Source: Zygnema cylindricum
Lineage: Eukaryota > Streptophyta > Zygnematophyceae > Zygnematales > Zygnemataceae
Assembly: GCA_037447655.1 (NCBI GenBank)
Contig: JBBHKE010000480.1
Coordinates: 62,001-126,000 of the forward strand
DNA: 64,000 nt
Reading direction: 5' to 3'
In this document: in pieces, positions 59,076-64,000 of the stretch
How the letters are laid out: every line of letters begins with the position of its first letter
Position numbering within the stretch: the stretch's first letter is position 1
Notes under the pieces: generated by a model
The model's database searches: none
What the model was told of the DNA's origin: nothing
What the model saw: only the letters and a program-made list of their open reading frames with translations
Program-made: the position numbers and the translations under genes

Positions 59076-59233
59076 ACCATAGTTCAAATGTGCGGAAATG
59101 TTTGGAAAAACTGCATGTAGTCACTTCGTACTAAAAGCGTATTATAAATTTATAAGGTATAATACGCAATGTCGGGGGAAAACAGCCACATATAGCGTTT
59201 CCAAAAGTTTTCGAACATTTGAAGTTTGCATGG
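59076..59233. mobile_element. MITE, second family (same as 24938-25077)
   Basis: CCATAGTTCAAATGTGCGG...CATGTAGTCAC is mirrored by CCACATATAGCGTTTCC...CGAACATTTGAAGTTTGCATGG. It is non-coding. Confidence 0.65.
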
Positions 59234-59433
59234 TAAGGGCTTCCTATATTTCGTACGGACGTACGTAGTGCTGTGCCTTAAAATTTCGGACATCCAAAAT
59301 TAGCGTTGGCGAACGTGGACTCTGTTAATAGCGTGTCTTTATTGTCGTGACAGTTGTACTGTACTTTTCATACCGTACTGAAATGGCTTCACCCGCCAAA
59401 CCCGGAATTCAAAAATTACAGTACTGTACAGTA

Positions 59434-59624
59434 CACCGCCAATCGCTACTAGAGTATACCAATTCGGTGCCCTTTTTTCAAAAAAAATACCTGAAATACA
59501 ATTAATAGCGCTATTTAAGTACGTGGACCATAATCTGCCACGTCTCAGGTTCTAAATTAGAATCAATAACGCTAATTGTTTTTTGACGCTATTTAATCCT
59601 TGACTCTAATAGCGATTGGCGGTG
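59434..59624. mobile_element. TA-flanked MITE (191 bp) in a TACAGTACTG microsatellite
   Basis: The termini are CACCGCCAATCGCTACTAGAG and CTCTAATAGCGATTGGCGGTG, with TA at 59432-59433 and 59625-59626. The left flank is CAGTACTGTACAGTA. Confidence 0.85.
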
Positions 59625-59651
59625 TAGTGTACTTCCATAGGAGGACAGCTA

Positions 59652-59854
59652 CACCGTGAATCGCTATTAGCGTCAATGTTTTTTTTGCCACTTAAAACAT
59701 CTTTTCTCCGTGCACACTTGTCGGATTTTCAATTTGAGACCGCCAATCGGAAGTTGAGAATCATGTATTTCAATCGCAACCGTCAGATTCACAATCCGAC
59801 ATGTGTACGGAGAAGTGGCGAAAAAAACATTGACGCTAATAGAGATTCACCGTG
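59652..59854. mobile_element. TA-flanked MITE, CTCCGTACACA class
   Basis: The left end CACCGTGAATCGCTATTAGCG follows TA. The interior has GCCACTTAAAACATCTTTTC and TCGGATTTTCAATTTGAGAC. The right end (ACGCTAATAGAGATTCACCGTG) is slightly altered and lacks a clear TA. Only about 25 bp separate it from the previous element. Confidence 0.75.
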
Positions 59855-61050
59855 GCACTGTACATGTGAAACAACAATCCCATCTGACGTTGTTCGAGTG
59901 ACAGACGCAATAATATCTTTCGTACATGTACGTAGAGTCCATGTTAAGCCATGGGGCGGGGCTGGGGTCAGGCCTGTGATGACAGCTGGATTGACCTACA
60001 TTTTTGTCGTTTTGGGCATATGACGCGACCGCGATTTCTTGCTTGCCAGGCTGGATATTTCTGTCCGAAAGACTGCAGCCACTTCCTCCGTACAGCTCGA
60101 ATCAAGTCCAGTTTGCGATCATAAAAATCGGTTTTTTTTGTACTGTATACCGCCAATCGTTATTAGCGTGTAAGTTTTTTTAGAGTATACGAATAATTAG
60201 CGTGGTTTTGCGCTGGTAGGGATTTGAGGTACCGAGAATCGTCCATTCTGGTGTATGGGAACGATGCGAATTGGCGAGACGGAACGAAGGCCAGGCAGGG
60301 GCCGGCATTTTACCAAAACAAAATTACGCCATAAAATTTCCATCCTCACTATCCCACTTTCAATATGCCAATAAGAATGCTTATATGTTTTGTCGATTAA
60401 TGTGTCGATCAGATTTTTTACTTGGAATGGCGGCGCGCCACGTGCTTGAGTATTCAACTAACTAAACGACAAATCATGCCCGCAATTCTGGTCGTGAGCA
60501 TCACCAGTCGAAATATCTTGCTGATGAATTTGTCGTTTCCTCTTAAACTACATTAATTGAACACGTGTATGAGTTAAAATCGTGATCCCATGCATGCGGG
60601 TCAGATCCGCATGTCGGATGGACAAATTTATCTCTTACGTGTAATGTACGGTCTCAGGATTTGTGCGCATTTGCCCAAAGCATACGTATCTGTCTTTTTC
60701 CTAAAATGTTGAATGCCTTACCAAGAAAAGTTTATTCGTACGAATCGATTACAGCAACTGGAAATTACAAATTTACGTCATCCTGAACCTACTGTGTCCT
60801 TCAGTTTGGCGTCTTTTCTGTTTTTAGCTACTGCCACGTCATTCCAACTCATCTTCAAACCCTAAAAAAAACGTGAACCACTTTTCAAGCCGGTTTAAAG
60901 CAGAATTGACCGAAGAATAGGAAACTCCTTCGCAAGTATCGCACGATTTGAAACTTTTATTTGCACGTGGGAGAGTAGACGCTATTTGTTTTTTGGTCGC
61001 GTGTATGTACGTAAAAAAATCCGCTAAGGGTCTCGGATCTCCGCTTTCAT
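59855..61050. other. Unassigned stretch with a MITE end
   Basis: A MITE left end (TA + CCGCCAATCGTTATTAGCG) lies near 60150. Frames at 60197-60457 and 60839-61054 on the minus strand have protein-like composition (for example CDTCEGVSYSSVNSALNRL) but no recognised domain or splice partners. Confidence 0.35.
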
Positions 61051-61054
61051 TCAC

Positions 61055-61197
61055 GACAAGTTTATGCCGTCGCCAATCGGAAGCTGAGAATCTAAACTTT
61101 CAAACACAACCGTCAGATCTAGAATAGGACAAGTGTGTACGAAGAAAGGATGTTTAAGTGGCGAAAAAATTGTCAACACTAATAGAAATACACCGTG
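61055..61197. mobile_element. Partial MITE, CTCCGTACACA class (right part)
   Basis: CGCCAATCGGAAGCTGAGAATC, GACAAGTGTGTACGAAGAAAGG and TTTAAGTGGCG lead into CACTAATAGAAATACACCGTG + TA. The left terminus is missing. Confidence 0.6.
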
Positions 61198-61287
61198 TAG
61201 CGTCTAAAAATGTCATGACTATTAAGTGAGGACTTTTGTTTCGGACATTGAAACACCATGCAAACTAGTACGGAGAATCTTCACTAA

Positions 61288-61596
61288 ATGACAAAATTTA
61301 CCCGCTTAGTACACGTGCGCTACAATACAGTACCCCACGCTCCAAATATGGTGTTTACTATCCAAATACCATTGGAGCTTATTATCCCGCTACAGTCCAA
61401 TTCTAATGCGTCCACCCACCGGGAAATCGAATCTGGTCATAAAATCGACAATGCCTTTCAATTGGATGAGTTTTGTCCCATTGCGCAGGCACACGTCGCA
61501 CATGATTATTTCATATTGATGGGTACAAATACGGTTGGGCATATTAAATTATGGGATTTGCTAATCGCAGAGACGATTTTTTGCTGCGCGCAGATA
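61288..61596 (+). other. Unassigned reading frame next to foldback repeat
   Basis: A 110-codon frame (61288-61620) includes NMVFTIQIPLELIIPLQSNS and AHDYFILMGTNTVGHIKLWD. The last about 40 bp before 61597 also occur at 1540-1585, so the frame runs into repeat sequence. No family is recognised. Confidence 0.3.
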
Positions 61597-61836
61597 GTTG
61601 TCAGAAATTGTACATTTTAAGTACAGTTTCGTACAAACTACGTACCTTTAAGTTCAGATTTGACGGTCAACCCGTCCAACAGATTTTACTAGCGAAATAT
61701 TGTAACGGCTGTTAAAAAATTGTCGCGCTTGCGAACGTCGACCGTCATAAAAAAAATAACAATTCACACGGCCGGCGCAAGTTTAATGTAACAAAACTGT
61801 GGCTGTCACATATAAATAAAATGGTTGCGCGCAGGT
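61597..61836. mobile_element. Second copy of the foldback arm
   Basis: Direct-orientation match to about 51-290, including GTTGTCAGAAATTGTACATT, CGCGCTTGCGAACGTCGACC and CAATTCACACGGCCGGC. It is truncated at a TA by the MITE that follows. Confidence 0.8.
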
Positions 61837-61837
61837 A

Positions 61838-62200
61838 CACCGCGAATCGTTATTAGTGTCAAGGTCACTAATTTGGGTTCTCAAAATTTTGATTTTTTTT
61901 CGCAATTAGTATACGCTATTTTAATTTTTCCTTGACGTTAATTGATGTACCGTACAAAATAGCGTGAAATCAGAAAGTACAGCAATATATAATTAGTGTG
62001 GTGTACGGTCCATGTCAGACCGTACATAAATGAACCTTTATAGCTGAAATTTAAAAAATTAAATTTTAAATCATACGAGCATGCATACAAACGTGCGCTA
62101 AAAAAAGGGATGAATATAATCGACAAAAACCACGTTCGAACACATTCCCCTACAATCTCCTCGTCTGAAGTGTGAATATAAAATGAGTTCGCATGTGGGA
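61838..62200. mobile_element. TA-flanked MITE, long class, right end not found
   Basis: The left terminus CACCGCGAATCGTTATTAGTG is followed by blocks shared with 1803-2339 (TCACTAATTTGGGTTCTC, GTACCGTACAAAATAGCGTG, GTGGTGTACGGTCCATGTCAG). Similarity fades after about 62120. Confidence 0.7.
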
Positions 62201-62904
62201 GGTCACAAAATTTCAGTTAAATCATTGAACTGTGTGTAGTTACACGCCCACATATAACGTCTTGAAATTGCGAACAACACTAGTACTTGCTAGTAATAAT
62301 AATATTATCTTTTTTTAAACTTATTTTTCATATTTTCCTTTTTAAAGTTAATAATTCTCACAAGAGATTATCAACTTAATAAATTTAAGTTACTTAATGT
62401 GATTTTTCGCTGATCCGTTTATATAAACACTATAATATGTATTGTGTCCAATTAACGTCAATGTGTATCCTGTTACGGTGGAAACGAACGAATTTATTGT
62501 AAATGCTTATTGTAATATGGTATTTACTATGAATTAGAATTGATGTATACCTCAATAAAGGGTCAAAGTGACAAAAGGTCCACAAATTACAGTTAATGGA
62601 AAAATAAATAGAATAAAAATACAACATTTGGCGTTGGTGATATTTGGGACAAAGTTACACCAAATGCGGACTATCCACAGAAAAATGGATCCCTTTTTGG
62701 ACGAATCACATCCAACCAAGCATTTCGTTTTTTTTTTGGGATTTGACGCTGCGCCGTCACTATGGCAAACAAAAAAAAATCTTTCGTTTCATGAAGAAGC
62801 AGGCGAAACTGCCGCCGCCATTCTCATTTCGCTTCCATGGATTTGTGTGTGGCGGCTCCTGCTTCCGCGCCATATCTGGCGTCCCTCTGTTTCCCTTTTT
62901 ATTG

Positions 62905-64000
62905 ACTCCGCCCCCCTTCCCTCTCCCTTTCCCTCTCCGTCTCTCTTTCTCTTTCCCTTTTCCTCTCCTCTTCCCTGTCCCTCTCTTTCTCTCTCTCCCC
63001 CTCCCTCTCTTTCTCTCTCTCCCCCTCCCTCTCCTTCTCACCCTCTCAATCTGCCGCACTATCTCTCTCCCCCTCTTCCTCTCCCACTACCCAATTCGTC
63101 ATCTGCCGCTATCTCTCCCTTTCCATTTTTTTTTGTCAAACTATCTTCAGTTTACAAGTATTTTTATGTCATTTAACTGTCATTTTCATTTTGTGTGGCT
63201 CTCTCTCCCTTATGGTACTCAGTGACAAGAGTGCATCCTCGCTGAATGATTTTTTTTTTTTCATGTAAGGACTTGACGAGACTGTCTTGGTGCTGAAAGG
63301 CATGTTTCCTTCTCCTATATCTCCCTCTTACCCTCTTGATCAGTTGCTCTCTCTCCTTCCCCCTCTATCTCTCCCTCACCCTCTCAATCTACCGCTATCT
63401 CTCCCTATCCCTCTCCCTTACCCTTTTCCTCTCACCCTCTAGGTTTGCCACACTATTTTCATCCCTCTCTCTCTCCCCCTCCCCCTCCTTTAATATGTCG
63501 CTATCTCTCCCTCCCCCTTTCCCTCTCCTTTCCCCTCTCCCTCTCTCTCTCACCCTCACAATATGCCGCATTTTTTCCCATTATCTCATATTCTCCCTCT
63601 CCTTTACCCTCTCAATCTGTCGCTATCTCTCCCTCTCCCTTACCCTCTTGATCTGCCGCTATCTCTCCCTATCCCTCTCCGTTACCGTTTCCCTCTCAAA
63701 TTGCCGCATTATTTTCATCCCTCTCTCTCTCTCCCTCCCCCCCTCCCTTGATGTGTCGCTATCTCTCCCCCCCCTTTTTCCCTCTCCCTTCCCCACTCTT
63801 TCTAGCTCTCCCTTTCCCTCTCCCTCTCACTCTAGTCGTTTGCCTCACTATCTTCCTCCCCATCTCCCTCTCGCTTTCCCTCTCCCTCTACCTCTTCCCA
63901 CTCCCGTTTTAATTGTCGTCAGCTCGAAATGTCGATCTCCCTCATCCTCTCCCGTTTCCTTTTCCTTTTCTCAAAATTGTGCAATTTTTCCTTCCCTTTC
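62905..64000 (+). repeat. Extended CT-rich low-complexity region
   Basis: CCCTCTCC, CTCTCTCC and TCTCCCTC units alternate with recurring CAATCTGCCGCTATCTCTCC-like segments (near 63045, 63100, 63390, 63610, 63650), so part of it is a degenerate tandem repeat rather than pure microsatellite. By analogy with TRS130 introns it could be intronic to a plus-strand gene. A plus frame from 62685 is possible but unsupported. Confidence 0.75.

Noticed and set aside
62568-63225. Plus-strand frames of about 200 codons before the CT tract
   Set aside because: The carboxyl halves are CT-repeat translation, and the amino halves lack a recognisable domain or splice signals.

Overview
This is a repeat-rich, AT-rich nuclear window from a eukaryote of the green-plant lineage. 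A streptophyte fits best: a charophyte alga or an early-diverging land plant. The two large genes match plant TRS130 and plant augmin subunit 4 exon by exon, the tRNA-Phe is plant-type, and the transposons (Copia gag, hAT with DUF659, Harbinger-type MITEs) are plant-like. I cannot name the species.

Three protein genes were assembled by hand from splice sites and reading phase. (1) AUG4 (augmin/HAUS4-like), minus strand, 7.9-13.7 kb. The 3' end and the central exons are clear, and 8.75-10.9 kb is only partly resolved. (2) TRS130 (TRAPPII subunit, TRAPPC10 family), plus strand, 16.6-32.1 kb, 18 exons from ATG to stop, with phase closing at every junction. Exon 2 carries a local cluster of frame breaks around a 30-nt A run. 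(3) A secreted CAP/PR-1 protein, minus strand, with three phase-compatible CAP exons (53.75-55.58 kb). A Pro-rich reading frame (55.8-56.2 kb) and an N-terminal secreted-type exon (57.8-58.1 kb) upstream may belong to the same gene. Broken copies of the CAP gene lie at 4.5-6.5 kb and 40.7-41.5 kb. A tRNA-Phe(GAA) gene lies at 3.15 kb.

The rest is mostly mobile DNA. There is a large population of short TA-flanked MITEs whose termini read CACCG(t/c)GAATCG(c/t)TATTAG or its reverse complement, in several size classes. There are two full Harbinger-type MITEs with TTA target duplications and one TTAA-flanked piggyBac-like MITE. A roughly 5-kb palindromic hAT remnant lies at 34.5-39.5 kb, and two truncated Copia-type LTR fragments at 39.9-40.7 and 42.0-43.7 kb. 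A foldback repeat is shared between the two ends of the window. Tandem arrays include a 30-bp minisatellite, an intronic 17-18-bp array, palindromic TACAGTACTG microsatellites and long CT-rich tracts.

The CT tracts in TRS130 lie on the sense strand, several just upstream of 3' splice sites. MITEs sit inside its introns, one so close to exon 11 that it probably contributes the branch-point region. The 43.7-46.4, 56.2-57.8 and 59.9-61.1 kb stretches show no convincing gene.
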